Below are positions 1 through 8,140 of a stretch of 39,026 nucleotides of DNA, piece after piece. Numbering within the stretch: the stretch's first letter is position 1; each line of letters begins with the position of its first letter. The position numbers and the translations under genes were made by a program. The stretch is taken from contig DAOOQQ010000044.1 of assembly GCA_035388825.1 (NCBI GenBank), positions 1-39,026 of the forward strand. Reading direction: 5' to 3'. The notes under the pieces were generated by a model. The model saw nothing but the letters and a program-made list of their open reading frames with translations, searched no databases and was not told the DNA's origin. This DNA comes from MWAR01 sp035388825 (GTDB lineage: Bacteria; Muiribacteriota; Ozemobacteria; Ozemobacterales; Ozemobacteraceae).

Positions 1-20
1 GGTTGATGCCAGGGTTATGA

Positions 21-49
21 ACCGCCTGGGGCCAAAAGCCCCGGGCGGT
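21..49. terminator. Strong hairpin, likely terminator
   Basis: Two 12-nt arms (21-32 and 38-49) pair completely, with one T-G wobble, around the loop CAAAA. What follows on the + strand is only moderately T-rich (TTCTGTCATTTC), so the hairpin is clear but the intrinsic-terminator role is less certain. It would end a + strand transcript entering from before the window. Confidence 0.6.
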
Positions 50-174
50 TCTGTCATTTCCGGGAAAAAACAGACAACGCACCACAGAGACACCGAGGCA
101 CAGAGAGGGCATCCGCAGATGACACAGATGCCGCAGATCCTCCACCAACATGCCGCGGATGATTCACCACAAAC

Positions 175-205
175 CGTATGGGCGGTTCGCGAACCGCCCC
201 ATACG
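175..205. repeat. 15-bp inverted repeat inside spacer repeat A
   Basis: CGTATGGGCGGTTCG (175-189) is followed directly by its reverse complement with one extra C (190-205). This would make an almost loop-free cruciform. It lies inside the spacer upstream of the nitroreductase gene. Role unknown. Confidence 0.65.
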
Positions 206-227
206 ATATCACCCACGATAGGATGTA

Positions 228-250
228 CGGGCGGGCTTCAAACCCGCCCG
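228..250. repeat. GGGCGGG palindrome, copy 1
   Basis: The arms CGGGCGGG (228-235) and CCCGCCCG (243-250) surround CTTCAAA. The same palindrome type, with better symmetry, appears at 26886-26904 and 28674-28696. All three lie in intergenic DNA next to the accacagag-type repeats. Confidence 0.6.
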
Positions 251-417
251 ACGTGCATCGTCATGTTTCGTGCCGTTGCGCTGCCGTACATCTGTGTCAT
301 CTGCGTCATCTGTGGATCGTTCTTCCTGTTCCATCTGCGGGGATCGTCGTTCTGATCCGTTCGGGAATGATGCGTGATATCATGGGGTATCCCATCAGAT
401 CCAACGGAGGCAGGATT

Positions 418-1059
418 ATGCGATGTTCCCTCATGACGGCCCTATTCATGGTGTGGGCAATGACGGCCGTTTCGGCGCAGACCCCCGAATCCATCAAACT
501 GCCGGCGCCGGCCCTGAACCCCGACAAACCTCTCATGCAGGCCCTGAAAGAGCGCCAGACGCGTCGCGAATTCGCCGACAGGCCCGTTTCCCTGCAGGAT
601 CTTTCGAACATCCTCTGGTGCGCGAACGGAATCAACCGTCCCGAGTCTGGCAAGCGAACCAGCCCGTCCGCGAAAAACGCGCAGGATATCGATATCTATA
701 TTATCAAGAGGGACGGCGCCTATCTCTATGATGCGCCAAAGCACCAGCTTACGCTCATCGCTTCCGGCGACCATGTGCTCGATGCCGGCACCCAGCCCTA
801 CGTGGCCTCGGCCCCTCTCAACCTCCTCTATGTCTCCGACCTCGCGAAGTTCGAGTTCATGAAGGAGCGCGAGGACCAACTCGTCGCCGCTGCCATTGAT
901 GCGGGCCACTGTTCCCAGAATGTGTATCTGTACGGTGCCGCTGCGAACATGGCCGTCGTCACCCGGATGTCGGTGCCGAAGCCCAGGGCAGCGGAAACCC
1001 TCAGGCTCCGGCCGCAGCAGTACATCGTGATCGGTCAGACGATCGGGTATGCAAAATGA
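418..1059 (+). CDS. Exported SagB/nitroreductase-family protein
   Basis: A 213-residue protein with a Sec-type signal peptide (first ~21 residues, ending VSAQ). The mature part has the look of the nitroreductase/SagB-type dehydrogenase fold: an early TRREFADRPVSLQDLSNI segment, then WCANGINRP and SGKRTSPSAKNAQ, which in the family belong to the FMN-binding and dimer region. Members use FMN to oxidise or reduce small molecules or peptide azolines. No YcaO or other azoline-synthesis partner is adjacent, so the substrate is unknown. ATG 418 was chosen because GGAGG lies eight bases upstream and it begins the signal peptide; the frame stays open upstream but runs through repeat DNA. An exported flavoprotein of this size is somewhat unusual. 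Confidence 0.8.
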   Translation: MRCSLMTALFMVWAMTAVSAQTPESIKLPAPALNPDKPLMQALKERQTRREFADRPVSLQDLSNILWCANGINRPESGKRTSPSAKNAQDIDIYIIKRDGAYLYDAPKHQLTLIASGDHVLDAGTQPYVASAPLNLLYVSDLAKFEFMKEREDQLVAAAIDAGHCSQNVYLYGAAANMAVVTRMSVPKPRAAETLRLRPQQYIVIGQTIGYAK

Positions 1060-1126
1060 GAGTGAATCGGTAAACCGTCGTTGCCGGCCTGCGTAATACA
1101 GGTATCAAGCAGTACAGGAGACTGAT

Positions 1127-2365
1127 ATGTCGCGTTTGCGATCGATCTTCGTCGTGGCGGCTTTTGCAAGCCTGATGTTCGCACCGGATGCGGCTCTTGC
1201 CGCTGGTCCGTCAACGAATGGGCAGAAGATTCTCGGCCAGGCACCCGTGAACTACGGGAGTGGAAAAACGGTCCGCAAAACCCACAACGAGGATGCGGTC
1301 GTCACTCGAATCTGGGCGCCGGGCCTCGATGACAAATTTGTTCCCCAGGGGCTCACCTGGGCCTCCCCCTACGTGCTTGTCGGCGGCTACATCTGGGATG
1401 GCACCGCGGACGACAAGGCCGTCGAATGCCGTGTCTACCGGATCGACCCCGCGACCGGGGAAACGCGCGGGATGTTCACGCTCGGACCCATCGCCAAAGG
1501 CGCCCTCTGTAAGCATGCGGGCGGTCTCGCCTACGCCGGCAGAGGGATTCTCTTCGTGTCCGACACTCACCACGTGTTCAAGATCGATCTCGAGAAGGCG
1601 TTCGAACTTGGATCGGCGTTCGACAACGAGGCTCTTCTTGCCCGTGTCGAGCTCGGCGGAAGCGGGGATGACGAGGTCGTCGGCTCGTTCGCGGCATGGT
1701 CGCGGAAGTCGTCTGTCCGTGCAGCCAGCGTTCCCGTGGTCCCATCGGCGAAGCCCGGAGCGGCCGGGGCGGCGGCGAATCCCTTCCTTGGCGGTCTTGT
1801 CGACTCCGCAGAAAACGATACGGGGGCATCGTCCCATGATACCCCGGTCCTGGCCGGCAAAGAGACGCCTGTGTCGGTATCCGCCGCCTTGTCAGGAACT
1901 CTGTGGCTCGGCCGGTATACAGGCGGTGAAGACCGCGAAAAAAATACCAGGATCTATGAATTCCCTGCCTCGCTGATCGACTGGGCCAACCCGGCAACGC
2001 GCCAGGTGCGCACGCTGACGGCGGCAGACGCTTCGACCAGTCTCTGGATCAGCGCGGGTGCGCAGGGCGGGGCCTTCGATCGCGACGGCAATCTCTGGAT
2101 CAGCCGTACCGTGACCCGCTGGTTCGAAAAGACCAGCGTGTTGCACAAGAAGGATCCGAAAACCGGCGACATCATTGCGAAATACGATATCCTGCACGGG
2201 CTCGAGGATTTCGCGTTCGACGACAAGGGGTATTTGTGGATCGTCTCCGAGAGCGGCACCTGGAAATACAAGGACTGGCGCGTGTTTTCCCGCTTTCGGG
2301 TGATTGACGACTTTTACCCGCTCCTGATCCGGATCGACGTGAAGCGCCTGAAGGCGTATGACTGA
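1127..2365 (+). CDS. Exported beta-propeller-like protein, function unknown
   Basis: A 412-residue protein with a signal peptide (residues 1-25, ending ALAAG). The mature part alternates short strand-like segments such as VLVGGYIWDG, CRVYRIDPATGE, ILFVSDTHHVFKIDL, LWLGRYTGG, GNLWISRT and GYLWIVSESG, as in NHL/SMP-30-like propellers. Residues ~205-250 are a low-complexity Ala/Pro/Ser insert. No catalytic motif is recognised. AGGAG lies ~8 bases before ATG 1127. It sits 67 bp after the nitroreductase-like gene on the same strand, so the two may be co-transcribed and act in the same extracytoplasmic compartment. Function not assigned. Confidence 0.7.
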   Translation: MSRLRSIFVVAAFASLMFAPDAALAAGPSTNGQKILGQAPVNYGSGKTVRKTHNEDAVVTRIWAPGLDDKFVPQGLTWASPYVLVGGYIWDGTADDKAVECRVYRIDPATGETRGMFTLGPIAKGALCKHAGGLAYAGRGILFVSDTHHVFKIDLEKAFELGSAFDNEALLARVELGGSGDDEVVGSFAAWSRKSSVRAASVPVVPSAKPGAAGAAANPFLGGLVDSAENDTGASSHDTPVLAGKETPVSVSAALSGTLWLGRYTGGEDREKNTRIYEFPASLIDWANPATRQVRTLTAADASTSLWISAGAQGGAFDRDGNLWISRTVTRWFEKTSVLHKKDPKTGDIIAKYDILHGLEDFAFDDKGYLWIVSESGTWKYKDWRVFSRFRVIDDFYPLLIRIDVKRLKAYD

Positions 2366-2430
2366 CCGCTGAAGGATTTCGACGGCGGGTTCCTCGCAGG
2401 GAATGCCGTTCGAAGTCGAGGAGAAAGCAC

Positions 2431-2460
2431 GAAGCCCGGGAAAACCTCTTCCCGGGCTTC
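2431..2460. terminator. Convergent (two-way) terminator hairpin
   Basis: Perfect 12-bp arms GAAGCCCGGGAA (2431-2442) and TTCCCGGGCTTC (2449-2460) surround AACCTC. It sits between two genes that converge, so it can end both transcripts. Flanking T-tracts are weak on both strands. Confidence 0.75.
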
Positions 2461-2479
2461 GGATTATTTCAGGGGTGTA

Positions 2480-3610
2480 TCAGCGGCGGGTGTTCTTCGG
2501 GGTCTCGCCGATGGTCTGCTCACGGAGCTCCGGCGTCTCGATGGTGTGGAGGCGGTTCAGCGTTTCCTGCCAGATCGCGGCGATGCGGCTGGCCAGGATG
2601 TGATGATTCCGCTGGTACCCGGTGACCAGGGTGTCCAGGTTGACCGGCGTGCCTGGCTCGCGAACGGCGCGGATGAGCTCGTCATTGAGATCGAGGAAGA
2701 ATTTCACCGTGATGGCGATCGTTTCCTGATTGATCTTGAACAGCTCGTCGCGGTTGATCACGGTGTTGATCGGGTGATTCTTCAGCGGCTGATTCGCGAT
2801 CGCCTGCTCGAGGGTTTCACGGGTGGTGTTGATGATCGTCTCGAGGGCCGTCTGGTGGATGCGGCGATACTCTTCGCAGGTGTGGGTCAGGGTCTCGATG
2901 TGGTTGCGGACGGTCTCGGGCCGGTCGAGGTGGGCGACGATGTCGAGGATGTTCGTGTTCAGCTCGACGAAGAACCGCACGGTGTGATCGATCACTTCGC
3001 GGTTGGTGCGGACGATCTCGGCGATGTCGAGGGGGCGGTTGAGCGGCTCATTCACCGGCTGTTCCGTGGTGGTCGGCCGGTTCAGGTTGATGGCGCGGCG
3101 CAGGGTGGTCTCGATCTGCTGCACCAGTTCCTGGTGGCGGCGGACATACTCGTCGCGGGTGCGGTTCAGCAGGTCGGCAACGGTCTGGGGCGTCGTGACC
3201 GGGTGCTGCGGATCGAAGGCCTTGAACATCTGTTCGCCGGCCTTCGTGAAGAAGCCGATGGTCGTGTTCATGACATCGCGGTTGTAGCGCAGCAGCTCGT
3301 TCGGATCGAAGATGTTGTTGATCGGGGTGACGGTTGTGTCGGTGGTGGGGCGGTTCTTCGGATCCGTGACGGTGGCAAAGGTTTCGCGCCAGACGTTTTC
3401 GGCGCGGGTGAGAAGCTGACGGTGCTCGTTGAGGAAGGTTTCGCAGACCTTGTTGGTTTCTTCGACCAGTCGGGGAAGCGGCATGTCGGGCCGCACATCC
3501 TTCGTGATCTCGATCAGCCGCTCGTTGATGACGTCGAAGAAGGTGAGCGAGTGTTCGATGGTCTCACGGGTGATGCGGGCGACGGCTTCATGATTGAACT
3601 GGTTGATCAT
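2480..3610 (-). CDS. Four-repeat helical protein (phasin-like repeats)
   Basis: A 376-residue soluble protein with no signal peptide or membrane segment. It is built from four ~90-residue repeats, at about 8-82, 102-176, 195-271 and 286-355. Each opens with a helix of the type NR-E-I-x-x-T-V-x-FF-x-x-L-N, with the Phe pairs at 24/25, 120/121, 213/214 and 304/305, followed by a second helix containing E-x-x-R-x-H-Q and ending R-E-T-L. Linkers are rich in Pro, Asn and Thr. The two-long-helix units recall phasins and similar granule- or surface-coating proteins, but this is a resemblance of shape, not a family assignment. A GGGAG stretch lies 13 bases before ATG. It may share a transcript with the helicase gene 116 bp upstream. 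Confidence 0.75.
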   Translation of the reverse strand: MINQFNHEAVARITRETIEHSLTFFDVINERLIEITKDVRPDMPLPRLVEETNKVCETFLNEHRQLLTRAENVWRETFATVTDPKNRPTTDTTVTPINNIFDPNELLRYNRDVMNTTIGFFTKAGEQMFKAFDPQHPVTTPQTVADLLNRTRDEYVRRHQELVQQIETTLRRAINLNRPTTTEQPVNEPLNRPLDIAEIVRTNREVIDHTVRFFVELNTNILDIVAHLDRPETVRNHIETLTHTCEEYRRIHQTALETIINTTRETLEQAIANQPLKNHPINTVINRDELFKINQETIAITVKFFLDLNDELIRAVREPGTPVNLDTLVTGYQRNHHILASRIAAIWQETLNRLHTIETPELREQTIGETPKNTRR

Positions 3611-3726
3611 GGTCTGGAGAACTCCCTTTTTTCAGATGTGCATCGCCGGCCGGGTGGCGGAGCGATGATGAAAAAAGTATACGGATAATTTCCAAACCCG
3701 GAAGGGGCTGCCGGAAAAAAGATGCG

Positions 3727-5886
3727 TCACCGGTCTTTCGGGCGCTTCGATTTCGGGGATGCCCAGCCGGTTTTTCCGTCGGCCGCTTTCCGCCTGGTTT
3801 CTGCATGGAAGGGGGCTTTCGATGGCCGTGTGCCGGTTTCGGCGCTGCGATCGTGCTTGCCCGGCCGCGTATCCCGGTATGAGCCGTAGGGCTTTTTCTC
3901 CGCAGATCGGGTGCGGAAGGGGGACGTCGGTCGATCGGCCTGCCCGGTCCGCTCCTCCGTCCGTTCACGTCGGGGGTGGTCGGCAGCCTTTTCGCCGGCA
4001 TCGTGTCGATCCCGCTTGTGATGGTGGCGGGGCCGGTCGGTCTCTTCCGGTGTTGTGCGGTCGTGTTCCTCGCGTGCCGGGTGGCTCGTACGGGGGGCGG
4101 CGGGATCGAAGCGCGAGATGCGCAGCCGCTGGCCGGCGACCCAGGTCTTGCTCAGGATGCCGAACGAGGAGGCGAACACCTCTTCGGGGAGATCGACGGT
4201 GGAAAACTCGTCGTGCAGGACGATACGGCCGATGTGGCTGCTGTCGATGCCGGTCTCGCCCGCGATGGCGCCGACGATCTGGCCCGGTTTCACCATGTGG
4301 CGGCGGCCGACCTCGATGCGGTACCGGGTCATGCCGGGTTCGACTTCCTCGTTGTCGCGGTGGATGCGAGGCTTGCGCTCCTCGGTGGGGCGTTCGCGAC
4401 GGGGCCGCTCACGTTGGGGACGCTCGGGTTTGCCCAGCAGTTCGGCCGATGCGGCCCGGATCTCGCGGTATTCCTTGCCCTCGGAGAGGCGTTTCCGCCG
4501 TTCCTCCTTCAGCCGGGAGGCTTTCTCGAACGCTTCGGTGGCCGACTCCTCCTCGGCTTTGGTGGTCAGCAGGAAGGAACGGCCGTTCTGGCTCATGAGC
4601 GCGAGCGCCGCGGCAACATCGAGGGGCGGGACCCCGGCCTCTTTCGAAAACTCGGTGACGATCGGGAGGTAGGCATTCCATGCATCGTCGTTGAGGGTGG
4701 CCGCAATGCGCGTCTTGAAGCCCGAGATCCGCTTTTCGTTGATCGCTTCGATCGTCGGCAGTTCGAGCAGTTCAATCTTCTGACGGGTGGCCTGCTCGAT
4801 GACGCGCAGCAGATGCCGTTCGCGGGGCGCGACGAACAGGATGGCATCACCGCTGCGGCCCGCACGGCCGGTCCGGCCGATGCGATGAATATATGACTCG
4901 GTATCATAGGGCAGATCATAGTTGATGACGTGGCTGATCCGGTCCACGTCGAGGCCGCGCGCCGCGACATCCGTCGCGATCACGATGTTCACCTTGCCCG
5001 ACCGGAGCTGTTCGACGGTGCGTTCCCGCTGGTTCTGCGGGATGTCCCCGTTGAGGGGCACCGAGGCGAAGCCGCGCGCGGCGAGCTGTTCGCTGAGTTC
5101 GATCGTCTCGATCTTGGTGCGAACGAAGATCAGCATCGCGTCGAACGGTTCCATCTCGATGATCCGGGAAAGCGCATCCAGCTTGTGATACCGGTTGACG
5201 AGCCAGTACCGCTGACGGGTCGTCTCGACGGTCGTCGTGCGGCTCTTGATCGTCACTTCCTCGGGCTCGTTCATGTAGGTCTTCGCGAGGGTACGGATCG
5301 TGCCGGGCAGCGTGGCGGAGAACAGGGCGATCTGGCGCTGGCCCGGCGTCTCCTGCAGAATGAGTTCGACGTCCTCTTTGAAGCCCATTTTCAGCATCTC
5401 GTCGGCTTCATCGAGCACGAGGCCGGTAAGCGCATCGAGGGCAAGCGTTCCCCGCTCGATGTGATCGATCACGCGGCCGGGTGTTCCGATGACGACGTGA
5501 GCGCCGCGCGCGAGCTGCCGCAACTGGGGGCCATACTCCTGGCCGCCGTAGATCGGCACGACACGGAGATCCGGCAGGTGGGCGCCGTATTTCGCGAACG
5601 CCTCGGCCACCTGCCCCGCGAGCTCCCGGGTCGGCGCAAGCACGAGAATCTGGGGGACGCACCGCGAGAGATCGATCTTCGAGAGCAGGGGCAGCGCGAA
5701 CGCGGCCGTTTTCCCGGTGCCCGTCTGGGCCTGGCCCAGGACGTCGCGGCCGGAGAGAATCAGCGGAATGATGCGTGCCTGGATCGGCGTGGGGGTCTCG
5801 TACCCCACATCCTCGAGGGAGCGAAGCACCTGCTGGTGTAGGCCGAGATCGGCAAAGCGAACGACGGTTTCTTCGGTGGAGCTCAT
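3727..5886 (-). CDS. deaD: DEAD-box ATP-dependent RNA helicase (DeaD/CsdA type)
   Basis: A 719-residue cytoplasmic RNA helicase that unwinds RNA during ribosome assembly, cold adaptation or decay. Motifs in order: Q-motif PTPIQ, AQTGTGKT (53-60), PTRELA, TPGRVID, DEAD (159-162), SAT (190-192), ATDVAARGLD and HRIGRTGRAG. A DbpA-type RNA-binding domain follows the helicase core (about 530-605, YRIEVGRRHMVKPGQIVGAI). The last ~110 residues are a highly charged, Arg/His/Lys-rich tail, probably unstructured and RNA-binding. AGGAAGG lies 9 bases before ATG. The upstream spacer is AT-rich with direct and inverted repeats, so the gene is probably transcribed from its own promoter. Length fits DeaD-type helicases; the exact RNA target cannot be read from sequence. 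Confidence 0.93.
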   Translation of the reverse strand: MSSTEETVVRFADLGLHQQVLRSLEDVGYETPTPIQARIIPLILSGRDVLGQAQTGTGKTAAFALPLLSKIDLSRCVPQILVLAPTRELAGQVAEAFAKYGAHLPDLRVVPIYGGQEYGPQLRQLARGAHVVIGTPGRVIDHIERGTLALDALTGLVLDEADEMLKMGFKEDVELILQETPGQRQIALFSATLPGTIRTLAKTYMNEPEEVTIKSRTTTVETTRQRYWLVNRYHKLDALSRIIEMEPFDAMLIFVRTKIETIELSEQLAARGFASVPLNGDIPQNQRERTVEQLRSGKVNIVIATDVAARGLDVDRISHVINYDLPYDTESYIHRIGRTGRAGRSGDAILFVAPRERHLLRVIEQATRQKIELLELPTIEAINEKRISGFKTRIAATLNDDAWNAYLPIVTEFSKEAGVPPLDVAAALALMSQNGRSFLLTTKAEEESATEAFEKASRLKEERRKRLSEGKEYREIRAASAELLGKPERPQRERPRRERPTEERKPRIHRDNEEVEPGMTRYRIEVGRRHMVKPGQIVGAIAGETGIDSSHIGRIVLHDEFSTVDLPEEVFASSFGILSKTWVAGQRLRISRFDPAAPRTSHPAREEHDRTTPEETDRPRHHHKRDRHDAGEKAADHPRRERTEERTGQADRPTSPFRTRSAEKKPYGSYRDTRPGKHDRSAETGTRPSKAPFHAETRRKAADGKTGWASPKSKRPKDR

Positions 5887-5987
5887 ATCAGATACCTTCC
5901 TTTTCCCATACAGCCGATCAATCCGGAGTCATCATCACACAGGAGTATATCTGAATGAGTCGCACGCAGATTCATGACGGCAGGCAA

Positions 5988-6037
5988 ACCGTTCGGTATG
6001 AAATATATCGTGAAATATAGTGTGGTTCCCGAACGGT
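5988..6037. promoter_or_regulatory. AT-rich region with inverted and direct repeats upstream of deaD
   Basis: A 9-bp inverted repeat, ACCGTTCGG (5988-5996) and CCGAACGGT (6029-6037), encloses two direct copies of TGAAATATA (5999 and 6011, one helical turn apart). It lies ~100 bp before the helicase start in an otherwise G+C-rich segment. This arrangement suits a promoter or operator, or a structured leader. No firm -35/-10 pair was identified. Confidence 0.35.
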
Positions 6038-6038
6038 G

Positions 6039-6068
6039 CGGATCCGGCGCGTCAACCGCGTGGATCCG
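6039..6068 (-). terminator. Possible terminator of the ABC-F gene
   Basis: CGGATCC (6039-6045) and GGATCCG (6062-6068) pair, with an inner CGCG/CGCG stem. It lies 34 bp after the stop of the minus-strand ABC-F gene. There is no T-run after it, so termination is only a possibility. Confidence 0.35.
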
Positions 6069-6101
6069 ACGGATACAGGATACCACGGAATGCGGCCGAT
6101 G

Positions 6102-8021
6102 TCATTCCCGTTCGGCGAGTTCGGTCCAGCGCTCGAGATCGGTGTCGAGCGTCTGCGTGAGCAGTTCGAGCTCGTCGGAAAGGGCTTTCATCGTTTCGAA
6201 TCCGCCGCTCGGCGCGGCCAGCAGTCCCTCGATTTCGGCTTTGCGGGCTTCGGATGCGGCGATCCGGGTGACAATCTCGTCGAGTTCCCGGCGCTCCTTG
6301 AACGAGAGCTTCTGCCGTGCGGGACGCTCGCTTCGGGATGGTGCAGACTCTGCGACGGGCGTGGCCTGCGCGGGCAGAGCGGGGGCTTCCGGGGGTGTCT
6401 CGGCGGCTGCGAGTTCGAGATAGGTGGTGAAGTTTCCCGGGTAGCCCTTGAGGCGGCCTCCCGGGCCGATCCTGAAGATCTGGTCGATCGTCCGGTCGAG
6501 GAAGGCGCGGTCGTGCGATGCCACGATCAGACAGCCTGGGAAGGACTCGAGATACGTTTCGAGGGCGACCAGGGTGGCGATGTCGAAGTCGTTCGTCGGC
6601 TCGTCGAGCAGCAGGACGTTCGGCGCACCCATCAGCAGCTTGAGGAGCGCCAGCCGGCGGCGCTCGCCCCCTGACAGGCGGGCGACGGGGCTGTACTGCA
6701 TCTGGGGGGAGAACAGGAAGCGTTCAAGCATCTGGCTTGCCGAGATCACGCCGCCGTCCGCTGTGGGAATCTGCTCGGCGATCGCCTTGACGAAATCGAT
6801 CACTCGCAACTCCTCGTCGGGGCGTTTTCCGGTGCCGGCATACAGATCCGGTTCCTGCTCGAAATACCCGATGACGGCCGTGTCGCCCCTGGCGATCGTG
6901 CCGGAGTCGGGGTGGAGCTTCCCGGAGATGATATGAAGCAGCGTCGTCTTGCCCGAGCCGTTCGGGCCGATGATCCCGATCCGATCGCCCGCCTTCAGGC
7001 GGTAGGAGAACCCGTCGAGAACGCGGTTGCCGCCGTAGGATTTGCCGATGCCGTCGAGCTCGAGGATCTTGTTGCCGAGCCGGGAAGAGGCCGACGAGAG
7101 CTCGATCTGTCGCTCGGCTTTGGGCTTCGGCCCTGTGACGACGGCTTTCGCCCGCTCGACGTGAGCCTTCTGCTTCGTCGACCGGGCTTTCGCCCCCTGC
7201 CGGAGCCAGGCGAGTTCGCGGCGGATCAGATTCTCATGCTTGCGCGCTTCCGCATCACGCTGGGCTTCCTGCTCGGCCTTCTTTTCGAGGTAGTACGAGT
7301 AACACCCTTCGAACCGCTGGATGCGGCCGCCCTCGATCTCGAGAATGCGGTTCGTCACGCGGTCGAGGAAATACCGGTCGTGCGTCACCAGGAGCAGCGC
7401 GCCTTTGTATTCCGATAAATATTCTTCAAGCCACTCGATCGTGTCGGCATCGAGATGGTTCGTCGGCTCGTCGAGAATCAGCAGATCGGGACGCAGGATC
7501 AGACCACGCGCGAGAGCCACGCGCCGCCGGAGACCGCCCGAAAGGCTCGCCGTGTCGGCCGCGGTGTCCGTGATGCCCAGCCGGCCGAGGATGCTTCTCG
7601 CAAGCGCTTCGAGCGCCCAGCCGCCGGTCGCATCGAGCCGGTGCGACAGCTCCGCGACCCGTTCCATCTGCTTGTCATGAGAATCCCCGCCCGAGGCCAG
7701 GGCGGCGCAGGCCGCTTCATACTCGCGCAGGAGGCGGAGTTCCGGACTGGCCTGGTCGAACAGGGCATCGAGCACCGACTGGCCGCGCCGGAACTCGGGG
7801 TTCTGGGCCACGAAGGCGACGGTCTTCCCGTTCGCGAGCGTGACGCGGCCGGTATCCGGCTGCTCGGTCCCCGCGATGAGTCGCAGAAGCGTGGTCTTGC
7901 CGCACCCGTTCCGGCCGATGACGCCCATCTTCTCGTCATGCGCGAGGCCGAAGCTGACCCCGTCGAGAAGCGTGCCGGAACCGAAGGCCTTGCTGACCGA
8001 TTCGAGAGAGAGAATATTCAT
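6102..8021 (-). CDS. uup: Uup-like ABC-F ATPase
   Basis: A 639-residue soluble protein with two ABC ATPase domains and no membrane part. First domain: GRNGCGKTT, signature LSGGLRRRVALA, Walker B LLILDEPTNHLD. Second domain: GPNGSGKTT, LSGGERRRLAL, LLLDEPTNDFD. The linker between them is long, charged and helical, as in ABC-F ribosome-associated factors. A C-terminal segment (last ~75 residues, beginning KLSFKERRELDE) matches the coiled-coil tail that separates Uup from other ABC-F proteins. Uup proteins act on stalled ribosomes and branched DNA. ATG 8021 is chosen because the conserved domain starts there. An in-frame ATG pair 39-42 bp upstream follows AAGGAAGG and is a possible alternative; anything longer would overlap the neighbouring gene. 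Confidence 0.9.
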   Translation of the reverse strand: MNILSLESVSKAFGSGTLLDGVSFGLAHDEKMGVIGRNGCGKTTLLRLIAGTEQPDTGRVTLANGKTVAFVAQNPEFRRGQSVLDALFDQASPELRLLREYEAACAALASGGDSHDKQMERVAELSHRLDATGGWALEALARSILGRLGITDTAADTASLSGGLRRRVALARGLILRPDLLILDEPTNHLDADTIEWLEEYLSEYKGALLLVTHDRYFLDRVTNRILEIEGGRIQRFEGCYSYYLEKKAEQEAQRDAEARKHENLIRRELAWLRQGAKARSTKQKAHVERAKAVVTGPKPKAERQIELSSASSRLGNKILELDGIGKSYGGNRVLDGFSYRLKAGDRIGIIGPNGSGKTTLLHIISGKLHPDSGTIARGDTAVIGYFEQEPDLYAGTGKRPDEELRVIDFVKAIAEQIPTADGGVISASQMLERFLFSPQMQYSPVARLSGGERRRLALLKLLMGAPNVLLLDEPTNDFDIATLVALETYLESFPGCLIVASHDRAFLDRTIDQIFRIGPGGRLKGYPGNFTTYLELAAAETPPEAPALPAQATPVAESAPSRSERPARQKLSFKERRELDEIVTRIAASEARKAEIEGLLAAPSGGFETMKALSDELELLTQTLDTDLERWTELAERE

Positions 8022-8140
8022 GGGTGCCTGAGTATAGCAGGTCGGGCCATCCGGCATCATGCCTTCCTTTCGGCATGACGTGCGGGTGGCCCGTGCCTGC
8101 CCGGTGCCCCCCGGCTGCCGGGCCGTCGTTGGCGCCGTTC

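Larger units (their letters stand above)
81..340. repeat. Dispersed intergenic repeat, copy A
   Basis: This 417-bp spacer has no convincing gene. It holds an accacagag/gaggcacagag string (81-107), a gcatccgcagatg string (109-121) and the inverse-type strings catctgtgtcatctgcg and catctgtggatcg (289-319). Closely related strings recur at 26770-26860, 28614-28808 and 29586-29851, always between genes. Open frames across it have no recognisable protein character and are read here as by-products of the repeat. Confidence 0.6.

Noticed and set aside
17..355. Open frames encoding strings such as HHRDTEAQRG and CVICVICG in the first spacer.
   Set aside because: They are translations of the dispersed intergenic repeat, which recurs in other spacers in either orientation; no protein constraint is visible.
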